From the NCBI RefSeq assembly GCF_024347475.1, contig NZ_AP025487.1:2666001-2730000 (forward strand): a stretch of 64,000 nt of DNA, read 5' to 3'. Positions 47,504-57,485 of the stretch are shown piece after piece (positions within the stretch are counted from its first letter, which is position 1; each line of letters starts with the position of its first letter). The translations under genes were made by a program, and so were the position numbers. The DNA comes from Vibrio fortis. Lineage in GTDB: Bacteria > Pseudomonadota > Gammaproteobacteria > Enterobacterales > Vibrionaceae. The notes below the pieces were generated by a model. The model did not search any database and was not told the origin of the DNA. It worked only from the letters and a program-made list of their open reading frames with translations.

Positions 47504-47536
47504 GAAGGGTTGACCGATTGGGTCAGCCCTTTTTGT
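47504..47536 (+). terminator. Terminator of the luxR-type gene
   Basis: AAGGGTTGACC-GATT-GGGTCAGCCCTT, followed by T residues, 10 bp after the heptamer array. One position in the stem is a G-T wobble. Confidence 0.85.
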
Positions 47537-47553
47537 TTTATGCACCCGCTCTT

Positions 47554-47595
47554 CGTATCTCGAAGCGAAGCGTACTTGCATCTCGAAGTGAAACG
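47554..47595. repeat. Two imperfect 15-bp direct repeats
   Basis: TCTCGAAGCGAAGCG (starting near 47558) and TCTCGAAGTGAAACG (near 47581) differ at two positions and are separated by 8 bp. They lie between the luxR and lpd terminators, with no gene. Confidence 0.6.
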
Positions 47596-47618
47596 TTACT
47601 GCTCTTTACTTCAGGCAT

Positions 47619-47648
47619 AAAAAAACCGCTGACGAATCAGCGGCTTTT
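47619..47648 (-). terminator. Terminator of lpd
   Basis: On the minus strand GCCGCTGA-TTCG-TCAGCGGT followed by seven T residues, 30 bp past the lpd stop. A UUCG tetraloop caps the stem. Confidence 0.93.
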
Positions 47649-47677
47649 AAAAACATTAGCGAGTGGCTAAAGGAGAA

Positions 47678-49108
47678 TTACTTCTTCTTTTTAACTGCTT
47701 TCTTGTTTGGAAGGTCAGTGATTGAACCTTCGAATACTTCCGCAGCTAGACCAACAGACTCGTGTAGAGTTGGGTGAGCGTGGATAGTTAGAGCGATGTC
47801 TTCTGCGTCACAACCCATCTCGATTGCTAGACCGATTTCACCAAGAAGCTCACCACCGTTAGTACCTACGATAGCACCACCGATTACACGGTGAGTGTCT
47901 TTGTCGAAGATCATCTTCGTCATACCGTCTGCACAGTCAGAAGCGATTGCACGACCAGAAGCCGCCCAAGGGAAAGTAGCAACTTCGTAGTTGATACCTT
48001 CTGCTTTTGCTTCTTTCTCAGTCTTACCAACCCATGCCACTTCTGGCTCAGTGTACGCGATTGATGGGATAACTTTAGGGTCGAAGTAGTGCTTCTTACC
48101 AGAAATAACTTCAGCCGCTACGTGACCTTCATGCACACCTTTGTGAGCAAGCATTGGTTGACCAACAACGTCACCGATCGCGTGGATGTGTGGAACGTTT
48201 GTACGCATTTGCTTATCAACGTTGATGAAGCCACGCTCATCAACTTCGATACCTGCTTTTTCAGCGTCGATAAGTGCGCCGTTTGGAACACGACCGATAG
48301 CAACAAGAACGGCATCGTAACGCTCAGCTTCAGCTGGTGCCTTCTTGCCTTCCATTGAAACGTAGATACCGTCTTCTTTCGCTTCAACTGCAGTAACTTT
48401 AGTTTCAAGCATTAGCTTGAACTTGTTCTTAATACGCTTAGTGAAGACTTTAACGATGTCTTTATCCGCTGCTGGGATAACTTGGTCGAACATCTCAACT
48501 ACGTCTACTTTAGAACCTAGAGAGTGGTAAACCGTACCCATTTCTAGACCGATGATACCACCGCCCATGATAAGCAGTTTTTCTGGTACTTCTTTCAGCT
48601 CTAGTGCGTCAGTTGAATCCCAAATACGTGGATCTTCATGCGGGATGAATGGCAGTTTAATTGGGCGAGAACCCGCTGCGATAATAGCGTTGTCGAAGTT
48701 AACCGTTGTTGACTCGCCTTCACCTTCTACAAGGATAGAGTTAGGACCAGTGAACTTACCGTAGCCGTTAACTACAGTCACGTTACGCATCTTAGCCATA
48801 CCACCAAGACCGCCAGTCAGTTGGTTTACAACTTTCTCTTTCCAGATGCGGATCTTGCTGATGTCAGTTTGTGGCTCGCCGAAAACAACGCCGTGCTCTG
48901 CCATCGCTTTCGCTTCTTCAATTACTTTTGAAACGTGAAGAAGTGCTTTTGATGGAATACAACCAACGTTTAGACATACACCGCCAAGAGTGCTGTAACG
49001 TTCAACTAGTACTGTTTCTAGACCTAAATCCGCACAACGGAATGCAGCTGAGTAACCAGCAGGACCTGAACCAAGTACAACAACTTGGGCTTTAATTTCT
49101 TTGCTCAT
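47678..49108 (-). CDS. lpd: Dihydrolipoamide dehydrogenase (E3)
   Basis: 476 residues. FAD-binding GSGPAGYSAAFRCADLGL at the N-terminus, redox pair in GGVCLNVGCIPSKALLH (Cys-x4-Cys), NAD-binding GGGIIGLEMGTVYHSLG, and the interface His-Glu in HAHPTLHE. It reoxidises lipoamide in pyruvate and 2-oxoglutarate dehydrogenases. The C-terminal tail is Lys-rich (KKAVKKKK). It is 240 bp downstream of aceF, with a weak hairpin between them. Confidence 0.97.
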   Translation of the reverse strand: MSKEIKAQVVVLGSGPAGYSAAFRCADLGLETVLVERYSTLGGVCLNVGCIPSKALLHVSKVIEEAKAMAEHGVVFGEPQTDISKIRIWKEKVVNQLTGGLGGMAKMRNVTVVNGYGKFTGPNSILVEGEGESTTVNFDNAIIAAGSRPIKLPFIPHEDPRIWDSTDALELKEVPEKLLIMGGGIIGLEMGTVYHSLGSKVDVVEMFDQVIPAADKDIVKVFTKRIKNKFKLMLETKVTAVEAKEDGIYVSMEGKKAPAEAERYDAVLVAIGRVPNGALIDAEKAGIEVDERGFINVDKQMRTNVPHIHAIGDVVGQPMLAHKGVHEGHVAAEVISGKKHYFDPKVIPSIAYTEPEVAWVGKTEKEAKAEGINYEVATFPWAASGRAIASDCADGMTKMIFDKDTHRVIGGAIVGTNGGELLGEIGLAIEMGCDAEDIALTIHAHPTLHESVGLAAEVFEGSITDLPNKKAVKKKK

Positions 49109-49348
49109 TGTGACCTCTTGTAGTCATTATCCCTAACAGGCTTGAGAAGATGTTCTTAAATTATTGGGCTTTCAAACAGCCAACATTTTACAGAGATGTT
49201 AACAGTGTGAAAGTAGCTTTAAGTTAGCCTGTGAGCTAGACAACACTTCCCTTTCGCTTTCTGAGAAAAGCGGGAACTGTTCTCTAAAAAATACTTTATA
49301 TAAAGAATTAAGGTGACCCGAAAGCCACCTTAATATTTACTTTCTCAA

Positions 49349-51250
49349 TTACAGTACTAGACGACGAATGTCAGATAGTGCGCTGTTTAGGAAAGTAATG
49401 AAGCGTGCACCTTCAGCACCATCGATCACACGGTGGTCGTATGATAGAGACAGTGGAAGTTGTAGGCGTGGTTCGAACTCTTTACCGTTCCACACTGGCT
49501 TCATTTCAGACTTAGATACACCTAGGATACCTACTTCTGGAGCGTTTACGATTGGCGTAAATGCAGTACCGCCGATGCCACCAAGGCTAGAGATTGTGAA
49601 ACAACCGCCTTGCATGTCAGCTGCAGTTAGCTTACCAGCACGTGCCTTCTTAGACACAGCCATTAGCTCTTCAGATAGCTCGTAAATGCCTTTCTTATTC
49701 ACGTCTTTGAATACAGGAACAACTAGACCGTTTGGAGTATCTACTGCGATACCTACGTTTACGTACTTCTTAAGAATGATGCTTTCGCCATCTTCAGATA
49801 GAGAAGAGTTAAACGCTGGGAACGCTTCTAGCGCTTTAGCAACAGCTTTCATGATGAACACAAGAGGAGTGATCTTCATACCAGTGTCTTTCTTCGCTTC
49901 GATTGCGTTCTGCTCTTTACGGAATGCTTCTAGCTCAGTGATGTCTGCGTTGTCCCACTGTGTAACGTGAGGGATCATTACCCAGTTACGGTGTAGGTTA
50001 GCGCCAGAGATCTTCTTGATCTTAGAAAGCTTCTGAACTTCAGTTTCACCGAACTTGCTGAAGTCAACTTTTGGCCAAGGTAGTAGACCAAGAGCAGAGC
50101 CGTCACCGCCTTTGCCAGATGCCGCAGCACCAGACTCAAGACGCTTAAGTGCATCTTTAACGTAAGACTGAACGTCTTCTTTTAGGATACGGCTCTTACG
50201 ACCAGTACCTTTAACCTTAGATAGGTTAACGCCAAATTCACGTGCAAGACGACGAACAACTGGAGACGCGTGCGCGTAATCGTTGTTTTCTTGGAAATCG
50301 TTCGCTGCAGGTGCCGCCGCTGGAGCTTCAGCTTTAGGAGCAGGTGCTGCTGCAGGTGCCGCCGCTTGAGCTGGTGCTGCAACTGGAGCCGCTGCTGGAG
50401 CTGCGCCTGCTACTTCAAATACCATGATTAGAGAGCCAGTTGACACTTTGTCGCCAGCTGCAATCTTGATCTCTTTTACTGTACCAGCGAATGGTGCAGG
50501 AACTTCCATTGAAGCTTTGTCGCCTTCAACAGTAATTAGAGATTGCTCTTCTTCTACTGTATCGCCAACCGCTACCATTACTTCAGTAACTTCTACTTCG
50601 TCACCGCCGATATCTGGAACGTTTACTTCTTTGTCAGCTGCTGCCGCTGGAGCCGCCGCAGGTGCTGCTGGCGCTTCTACAGCAGCAGGAGCTGGAGCCG
50701 CTGCACCAGAGCCCGCTACTTCGAATACCATCACAAGAGAACCAGTTGTTACTGAATCGCCTTCAGCAATCTTGATCTCTTTAACCGTACCTGCGAATGG
50801 TGCTGGTACTTCCATAGAAGCCTTGTCGCCTTCTACAGTTAGAAGTGATTGCTCTTCTTCTACTGCATCGCCAACTTTAACCATGATCTCAGTAACTTCT
50901 ACTTCGTCACCACCGATATCAGGAACGTGAACTTCTTTTAGCTCTGCCGCTGCTGCCGCTGCCGGAGCAGCTACTGGAGCTGCCTCTGCTGCTGGAGCAG
51001 GTGCAGCAGCTGCTGCACCCTCGGCTTCGAAAATCATGATAAGAGAACCAGTTGTAACAGAATCGCCTTCCGCTACTTTGATTTCTTTAACGATACCTGC
51101 TTGAGACGCTGGAACTTCCATAGAAGCTTTGTCGCCTTCAACAGTGATCAGAGACTGCTCTTCTTCAACCTTGTCGCCAACGCTTACAAGAATCTCAGTA
51201 ACTTCAACCTCATCCGCACCGATGTCAGGTACATTAATTTCGATTGCCAT
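49349..51250 (-). CDS. aceF: Pyruvate dehydrogenase E2, dihydrolipoyl acetyltransferase
   Basis: 633 residues. Three tandem lipoyl domains, each with [10 protein letters not shown]; the first lipoyl lysine is Lys41, the others lie about 100 residues apart. Ala/Pro-rich flexible linkers separate them. The E1/E3-binding domain ([19 protein letters not shown]) is near 330-365. The acetyltransferase core ends with the catalytic [15 protein letters not shown]. The lipoyl modules are almost identical, also at DNA level, so internal recombination could change their number. 30 bp from aceE. Confidence 0.97.
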   Translation of the reverse strand: MAIEINVPDIGADEVEVTEILVSVGDKVEEEQSLITVEGDKASMEVPASQAGIVKEIKVAEGDSVTTGSLIMIFEAEGAAAAAPAPAAEAAPVAAPAAAAAAELKEVHVPDIGGDEVEVTEIMVKVGDAVEEEQSLLTVEGDKASMEVPAPFAGTVKEIKIAEGDSVTTGSLVMVFEVAGSGAAAPAPAAVEAPAAPAAAPAAAADKEVNVPDIGGDEVEVTEVMVAVGDTVEEEQSLITVEGDKASMEVPAPFAGTVKEIKIAAGDKVSTGSLIMVFEVAGAAPAAAPVAAPAQAAAPAAAPAPKAEAPAAAPAANDFQENNDYAHASPVVRRLAREFGVNLSKVKGTGRKSRILKEDVQSYVKDALKRLESGAAASGKGGDGSALGLLPWPKVDFSKFGETEVQKLSKIKKISGANLHRNWVMIPHVTQWDNADITELEAFRKEQNAIEAKKDTGMKITPLVFIMKAVAKALEAFPAFNSSLSEDGESIILKKYVNVGIAVDTPNGLVVPVFKDVNKKGIYELSEELMAVSKKARAGKLTAADMQGGCFTISSLGGIGGTAFTPIVNAPEVGILGVSKSEMKPVWNGKEFEPRLQLPLSLSYDHRVIDGAEGARFITFLNSALSDIRRLVL

Positions 51251-51280
51251 TGCTTATTTACCTTCTAGTTAAGCGCTGTA

Positions 51281-53944
51281 TTAAGCGTATTGTGGGTTTG
51301 TTTTTTCAGTGTCGATGTTGAACTTAGCAATTGCTTCAGCAACTACTGACTTCTCAACATCACCACGTTTAGCCAGTTCAGTTAGCGCTGCAACTACTAC
51401 GTAGCCTGCGTTAACTTCGAAGTGACGACGTAGGTTCTCACGGCTGTCAGAACGACCGAAGCCATCAGTACCAAGTACTTTATAAGACTCAGTTGGCATG
51501 AACGCACGTACTTGCTCAGCGTAGTTCTTCATGTAATCCGTTGCAGCGATTGCTGGCTCGTTACCTAGAACCGTCGTGATGTAAGGTACTTTCGCTTCAG
51601 CTTCTGGGTGAAGCATGTTGTAACGCTCTGCGTCTTGACCGTCACGAGTTAGTTCGTTGAACGATGTTACAGAGAATACGTCAGATGCTACGCCGTACTC
51701 TTCGCTTAGGATAGTCGCTGCTTTGCGTACTTCGTTCATGATAGTACCAGAGCTCATTAGCTGAACTTTACCCTTAGCACCTTCATGAGACTCAAGCTTG
51801 TAGATACCTTTACGGATGCCTTCTTCAGCGCCTTCTGGCATTGCTGGCATTGCGTAGTTTTCATTCATTACTGTTAGGTAGTAGTAAATGTTTTCTTGCT
51901 CAGGACCGTACATACGACGGATACCGTCTTGCATGATTACTGCTAGCTCGTAAGCGAATGTTGGATCGTAAGAGATACAGTTAGGGATAGTGTTCGCTTG
52001 GATGTGCGAGTGACCATCTTCGTGCTGTAGACCTTCACCGTTCAGTGTTGTACGACCAGCGGTAGCACCTAGTAGGAAGCCACGCGCTTGTTGATCACCT
52101 GCTAGCCATGCCATGTCACCAATACGTTGGAAACCGAACATAGAGTAGTAGATGTAGAACGGGATCATTGGCAGATCGTTTGTGCTGTAAGAAGTAGCAG
52201 CAGCAACCCAAGATGCCATTGAACCTAGTTCGTTGATACCTTCTTGAAGAACTTGGCCAGATGTTGCTTCTTTGTAGTAAGAAACGATGCCTTTATCTTC
52301 AGGTGTGTATTCTTGACCGTGTGGGTTGTAGATACCAACCTGACGGAACAGACCTTCCATACCGAACGTACGTGCTTCATCACAGATGATTGGAACGATG
52401 TTCTTACCAATGTTCTTGTTCTTAAGAAGAATGTTCAACGTACGAACGTATGCCATTGTCGTTGAGATTTCACGCTTCTGTGCACCTAGTAGAGGAGCGA
52501 ACTCTTCTAGCTCAGGAACTTTGAACTCTTGAGTGAAGTTAGGAAGACGAGCAGGCGTGTAACCGTGTAGAGCTTTACGACGAGCGTGCAGGTATTCGTA
52601 CTCAGCAGAACCTTCTTCCAGTTTTAGGTAAGGAAGTTCAGCTACTTTCTCATCAGAAAGGATGTCTTGTAGACCCAGACGATCACGTAGGTATTGTACG
52701 TGAGTCATGTCCATTTTCTTAACACCGTGAGCGATGTTCTTACCTTCTGCAGCTTCACCCATGCCGTAACCTTTAACAGTCTTAGCTAGGATTACAGTCG
52801 GCTTGCCACCTGTCTCTTTTGCATTGTTGAATGCAGCGAACAGTTTAGAAGAATCGTGACCGCCACGCTTCAGTTCGAAGATTTGGTCGTCAGTCATGTC
52901 TGCAACTAGTGCAGCTGTTTCTGGGTACTTACCAAAGAAGTGCTCACGTACGTATGCGCCATCTTTAGATTTGAATGTTTGGTAGTCACCGTCGATAGTT
53001 TCGTTCATTAGTTGAAGAAGCTTACCAGTCGTGTCTTTAGCTAGTAGAGAATCCCAGTTGCTACCCCAGATAACTTTAACAACGTTCCAACCTGCGCCTT
53101 TGAATAGACCTTCAAGTTCTTGGATGATGCTACCGTTACCCATAACAGGGCCGTCTAGACGCTGTAGGTTACAGTTGATTAGGAAACATAGGTTGTCTAG
53201 CTTCTCACGCGCAGCGAAAGAGATAGCACCACGTGATTCTGGCTCATCCATCTCACCGTCGCCTAGGAAAGCGTATACGCGTTGAGCTGAAGTATCTTTA
53301 AGACCGCGGCCTTCTAGGTACTTAAGGAAACGAGCTTGGTAGATCGCAGAGATCGGACCTAGACCCATAGATACTGTAGGGAACTGCCAGAACTCAGGCA
53401 TCAGTTTAGGGTGTGGGTAAGATGGAACACCTTTGCCATCTACTTCTTGACGGAAGTTATCTAGCTGCTCTTCAGTTAGACGACCTTCAACGAATGCACG
53501 AGAGTAGATACCTGGAGAGATGTGACCTTGGTAGTAAACCAGATCGCCACCGTCTGTCTCGTTTGGAGCGCGGAAGAAGTGGTTGAAACATACTTCGTAG
53601 AACGCCGCTGCAGACTGGTAAGAAGCCATGTGACCACCAAGGTCTAGGTCTTTCTTAGAAGCGCGCAATACGATCATGATTGCGTTCCAGCGAATAATCG
53701 AACGAATACGACGCTCAAGAGTTACGTCACCAGGGTAAGCCGGCTCTTGTGCTGCTGGAATGGTGTTGATGTAGTTAGTGTTGATACCAGTTGGCATATC
53801 AACGCCGTCTAAACGTGCCTTTTCTAGAACTGTTTCTAGTAGGAACTGTGCACGTTCTACACCTTCTTCACGTACTACTGACTCAAGAGCTTCTAACCAA
53901 TCTTGAGTTTCCAGAGCATCAACGTCATGCTTCATGTCAGACAT
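51281..53944 (-). CDS. aceE: Pyruvate dehydrogenase E1 (homodimeric)
   Basis: 887 residues, the same as E. coli AceE (887). The thiamine-diphosphate motif is GDGEMDEPESRGAISFAAREKLDN ... NCNLQ near 230. Further motifs include HYKNVLAMNG-type regions of the family and GHSHIQANTIPNCISYDPTF near 655. It decarboxylates pyruvate and acetylates E2 lipoyl groups. First structural gene after pdhR; 56 bp separate them. Confidence 0.97.
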   Translation of the reverse strand: MSDMKHDVDALETQDWLEALESVVREEGVERAQFLLETVLEKARLDGVDMPTGINTNYINTIPAAQEPAYPGDVTLERRIRSIIRWNAIMIVLRASKKDLDLGGHMASYQSAAAFYEVCFNHFFRAPNETDGGDLVYYQGHISPGIYSRAFVEGRLTEEQLDNFRQEVDGKGVPSYPHPKLMPEFWQFPTVSMGLGPISAIYQARFLKYLEGRGLKDTSAQRVYAFLGDGEMDEPESRGAISFAAREKLDNLCFLINCNLQRLDGPVMGNGSIIQELEGLFKGAGWNVVKVIWGSNWDSLLAKDTTGKLLQLMNETIDGDYQTFKSKDGAYVREHFFGKYPETAALVADMTDDQIFELKRGGHDSSKLFAAFNNAKETGGKPTVILAKTVKGYGMGEAAEGKNIAHGVKKMDMTHVQYLRDRLGLQDILSDEKVAELPYLKLEEGSAEYEYLHARRKALHGYTPARLPNFTQEFKVPELEEFAPLLGAQKREISTTMAYVRTLNILLKNKNIGKNIVPIICDEARTFGMEGLFRQVGIYNPHGQEYTPEDKGIVSYYKEATSGQVLQEGINELGSMASWVAAATSYSTNDLPMIPFYIYYSMFGFQRIGDMAWLAGDQQARGFLLGATAGRTTLNGEGLQHEDGHSHIQANTIPNCISYDPTFAYELAVIMQDGIRRMYGPEQENIYYYLTVMNENYAMPAMPEGAEEGIRKGIYKLESHEGAKGKVQLMSSGTIMNEVRKAATILSEEYGVASDVFSVTSFNELTRDGQDAERYNMLHPEAEAKVPYITTVLGNEPAIAATDYMKNYAEQVRAFMPTESYKVLGTDGFGRSDSRENLRRHFEVNAGYVVVAALTELAKRGDVEKSVVAEAIAKFNIDTEKTNPQYA

Positions 53945-54000
53945 GGCGATCTATCCTTTTTGTTAGTTGGATTCTACTAAACACGTAAAAAGCCGTAGGA

Positions 54001-54768
54001 TTACGACTCTTTACCCTGTTGAATTCGACGAAGTGAACGTTCGCGACGCGACTCTTCTCTTGTCAAATCCAACAATGTTTCTTCGATATAAGCTAAATGA
54101 GAATGTGACATTTCACGCGCCTTTTCAGGCTGGCCAGAAACAATCGCATCCACGATGTTAGCTCGATGTATACTCACTTTTTCCACAACGTCTTTTCGAC
54201 GATGCAACAGCTTTAGATTTTCTAAGACATTTTGCTCAAGTAACGGCGCTAAACTGCGAACGATATGCAAAAGCACTACGTTATGAGCCGCTTCCGTTAA
54301 AGCGATAAGGAAAGCCATCACAGCTGCCGATTCAGCTTCAATATCCGCCTTTTCTTGCGCACTTCGAATGTTATCTTGGCACGCTTGAATTCGAGCAAAG
54401 TCTTCCTCGGTACCACGCAGCGCAGCAAAGTAAGCAGAAATTCCCTCCATCGCATGACGCGATTCCAACAAGTCTAGTTGGGTTTCAGAGTGAGTGGACA
54501 ACAAATTCAGGAGCGGATCTGAAAAGCTCTTCCAGATATTTTCACTGACAAACGTTCCCCCACCTTGACGGCGAGTCAGCAAGCGCTTGGCTTCTAAACG
54601 TTGTATAGCTTCTCGGATCGAAGGACGAGACACATCGAACTGCTTAGCCAGTTCACGCTCTGGCGGCAGTTGCTGCCCGGGCGCCAGTGTTCCTTCCACA
54701 ATCAACCTTTCCAACTCTTTTTCGATAACATCGGAGAGTTTTGGCTGACGAATCCTTTGATAAGCCAT
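54001..54768 (-). CDS. pdhR: Pyruvate dehydrogenase operon repressor PdhR
   Basis: 255 residues, GntR family, FadR subgroup. The winged helix (about 1-75) has [32 protein letters not shown]; an all-alpha FCD effector domain follows. PdhR represses pdhR-aceEF-lpd and releases DNA on binding pyruvate. Two operator-like sequences lie upstream. Last residues are charged ([24 protein letters not shown]). Confidence 0.95.
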   Translation of the reverse strand: MAYQRIRQPKLSDVIEKELERLIVEGTLAPGQQLPPERELAKQFDVSRPSIREAIQRLEAKRLLTRRQGGGTFVSENIWKSFSDPLLNLLSTHSETQLDLLESRHAMEGISAYFAALRGTEEDFARIQACQDNIRSAQEKADIEAESAAVMAFLIALTEAAHNVVLLHIVRSLAPLLEQNVLENLKLLHRRKDVVEKVSIHRANIVDAIVSGQPEKAREMSHSHLAYIEETLLDLTREESRRERSLRRIQQGKES

Positions 54769-54799
54769 AGTTTGCTGTTCTTCTTTTTATTTGCTGGTA

Positions 54800-54814
54800 A
54801 TTGGTAATACCAAT
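54800..54814. promoter_or_regulatory. PdhR operator 1
   Basis: ATTGGTAATACCAAT is a perfect match to the PdhR consensus ATTGGT-N3-ACCAAT. It lies 32 bp upstream of the pdhR ATG, downstream of the candidate promoter, as in E. coli autoregulation. Confidence 0.92.
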
Positions 54815-54836
54815 TTTAATTGGTGCAGAAATTAAC

Positions 54837-54864
54837 ATAATTAAAACGCCACTGTCCAGCTCAA
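54837..54864 (-). promoter_or_regulatory. Candidate promoter of pdhR-aceEF
   Basis: On the minus strand TTGAGC (54859-54864), 16-bp spacer, AATTAT (54837-54842). The predicted start near 54830 would put operator 1 at about +16 to +30. Confidence 0.4.
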
Positions 54865-54936
54865 AATTGACCTGAATCATAGAACACAGTGTGAATTAAC
54901 CATGATTTAACAAATGAAATTTAAAACAGCAACCAA

Positions 54937-54951
54937 ATTGGTCTTACCATT
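54937..54951. promoter_or_regulatory. PdhR-like operator 2
   Basis: ATTGGTCTTACCATT matches the PdhR consensus at all but one defined position. It is 137 bp (centre to centre) upstream of operator 1. Confidence 0.65.
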
Positions 54952-55133
54952 TACAGCGTTAATACTTTTGGGGAGTGTTCGTGCTAGAAAGTTTCAGGAT
55001 AAAAATGAAATATTTCAGATTGATTAGATTGCCTTGATTAAAATTCAAACCAAGCGCACAGATTGGGAATAAATCCTATTAATAAATAGTCACATCTGAC
55101 CTTTTGAAAGATTCATCACACTCTTGAAGAAAT

Positions 55134-55169
55134 AAAAAAGGCTCGCATCCAGAACGGTTACAAGCCCTT
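55134..55169 (-). terminator. Probable terminator of ampD
   Basis: On the minus strand AAGGGCTTG pairs with CGAGCCTTTTTT (one mismatch and one wobble) across a loop of about 16 nt, 48 bp past the ampD stop. T run present. Confidence 0.6.
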
Positions 55170-55216
55170 AACAATGACGTAAAAACCCATATGCCAACAT
55201 ATGATTATCAGCAAAA

Positions 55217-55765
55217 CTACAGATTTAAGTGTTGACGGTACTTTACCCAGTCAAATGAGAGCCCTGGATCGGTTTTCCTTAACGGGGCAATATATTGATG
55301 CCCAGTAATACGCTCAGCGGTGATCTGTGGAAAGCGCTGCGTAATCGCCTTGGTTAGCTCCGCGAGTGCGCGATATTGAAACTCGCTGTAGGAAACAAAA
55401 TCAGTCCCCTCAAGTTCGATACCAATCGAGTAGTCATTACAGCGCACTCGACCAGCAAAACTGGATTGCCCTGCATGCCAAGCTCGGTCGTGAAAAGAAA
55501 CAAACTGTACAACCTCTCCATTCCTACGAATCAAACAGTGTGCCGATACACCCATGTTATGAATCACTTTAAAGAAAGGGTGTTCGTCTGGATTAAGCTT
55601 ACCAGTGAAGAATTGCTCGATATAAGGACCACCAAACTGCCCCGGCGGTAAACTGATGTTGTGAACCACCAGCAAAGAGACATCATCTTGTTGAGGGCGC
55701 GCATCATAAAAAGGAGAAGGCACGTGCTTCGCAGCGCTATACCACCCAGTTTCGCTGATCATCAT
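55217..55765 (-). CDS. ampD: 1,6-anhydro-MurNAc-L-alanine amidase
   Basis: 182 residues, as in E. coli AmpD (183). Amidase_2 fold with zinc ligands in VVHNISLPPGQFGG (His), the central His region, and GHQYIAPLRKTDPG (His/Asp). It is cytoplasmic, because no signal is present, and splits recycled anhydro-muropeptides, thus also affecting AmpR-type beta-lactamase control in species that have it. I chose ATG at 55765 (MMISETGWYSA) with AAGGAG 10 bases upstream. An ATG 3 codons before is too close to that site, and a TTG further upstream lacks one. Confidence 0.92.
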   Translation of the reverse strand: MMISETGWYSAAKHVPSPFYDARPQQDDVSLLVVHNISLPPGQFGGPYIEQFFTGKLNPDEHPFFKVIHNMGVSAHCLIRRNGEVVQFVSFHDRAWHAGQSSFAGRVRCNDYSIGIELEGTDFVSYSEFQYRALAELTKAITQRFPQITAERITGHQYIAPLRKTDPGLSFDWVKYRQHLNL

Positions 55766-55865
55766 AAATGCCATGCTCCTTACTTTTTCATTACTCAATG
55801 TATTATGGCTATCAGTGTGAGCTCAACCAACCTCAAGGCGGGCTCAACCCTTTAATTTGCGATGA

Positions 55866-56804
<939 letters not shown>

Positions 56805-56833
56805 TCTATTGATTAAAAACACATTTAATATTA

Positions 56834-56865
56834 TAGGCATCGTTTTCTACGGTGCCTTTTTTATG
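56834..56865 (+). terminator. Terminator of nadC
   Basis: AGGCATCGT-TTTCT-ACGGTGCCT with one wobble, then six T residues, 30 bp after nadC and before the pilA leader. Confidence 0.85.
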
Positions 56866-57057
56866 TTCGCAATTCCATTATTGAGACACTCTATTTAACT
56901 TGGTCGCATAATCTTATGCAGCATATGAAACAAGTTACCAATAAATTCAAAGCGACTCGCGACCTGCTCTGAACGCCATTCCACACGTAGATATCGACTC
57001 TTATTCTCTAATTCATCTGGTGCTTGCACTGTAACTAACAAGAAATGGATTAGAACA

Positions 57058-57477
57058 ATGAAAAGAAAACAAACAAAGCAGAAAGGTTTTACGTTAATTG
57101 AGTTGATGATTGTGGTAGCGATTATTGGTGCCTTGTCAGCAATAGCTGTCCCTGCTTACCAAAATTATGTTGCCAAAAGTGAAGCGGCATCAGGATTAGC
57201 AACCCTAAGGTCGGTGATGACCACTGCAGAGTTGTTTTATCAGGAGAATGGAGTCGCATCTGCAGCAACAGTAGCTGAATTAGGAACAGCTGCCAACGCT
57301 AGTGATTTAGGAACAATCACATCTAGTTTATCAGGGGCGCTCCCAACATTATCATTTGAGTTTGGTGCCAATAGTTCATTAACATCTTCAGATACCATTA
57401 CTTTCACTCGTAGTACTAATGCTGGTTGGAACTGTGCCCGATCGGGGAATGTTCCACAAATTGATGGCTGCCAGTAA
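57058..57477 (+). CDS. pilA: Type IV major pilin PilA
   Basis: 139 residues. A 10-residue basic leader ([10 protein letters not shown]) is cut before [20 protein letters not shown], the N-methylated hydrophobic helix with Glu5. The variable C-terminal domain has a two-cysteine loop (Cys126 and Cys138) typical of type IVa pilins. It builds the chitin-induced competence pilus in Vibrio. The variable half is Ser/Thr/Ala-rich and is likely to differ between strains. It starts an evident pilABCD operon; pilB follows after 8 bp. Confidence 0.95.
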   Translation: MKRKQTKQKGFTLIELMIVVAIIGALSAIAVPAYQNYVAKSEAASGLATLRSVMTTAELFYQENGVASAATVAELGTAANASDLGTITSSLSGALPTLSFEFGANSSLTSSDTITFTRSTNAGWNCARSGNVPQIDGCQ

Positions 57478-57485
57478 TTCGTTCA

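Larger units (their letters stand above)
54769..55216. promoter_or_regulatory. Intergenic region pdhR / ampD
   Basis: 448 bp without a gene. It holds two PdhR-type sites, a candidate pdhR promoter and, at 55134-55169, the ampD terminator. The rest is AT-rich with no further recognisable element. Confidence 0.6.

Noticed and set aside
49296..49335. Terminator after aceF (AAGGTG / CACCTT hairpin)
   Set aside because: The stem is short with mismatches and no T run on the minus strand, so it was not listed as a terminator; at most a weak intercistronic structure.
50424..50930. 168-codon Ser/Thr-rich frame on the + strand within aceF
   Set aside because: It is the antisense shadow of the repeated lipoyl domains; its repeat structure mirrors them exactly.
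57001..57057. Sigma54 promoter in front of pilA
   Set aside because: A TGG...TTGC-like stretch exists but GG-N10-GC spacing is wrong; Vibrio competence pilA is not expected to need sigma54.
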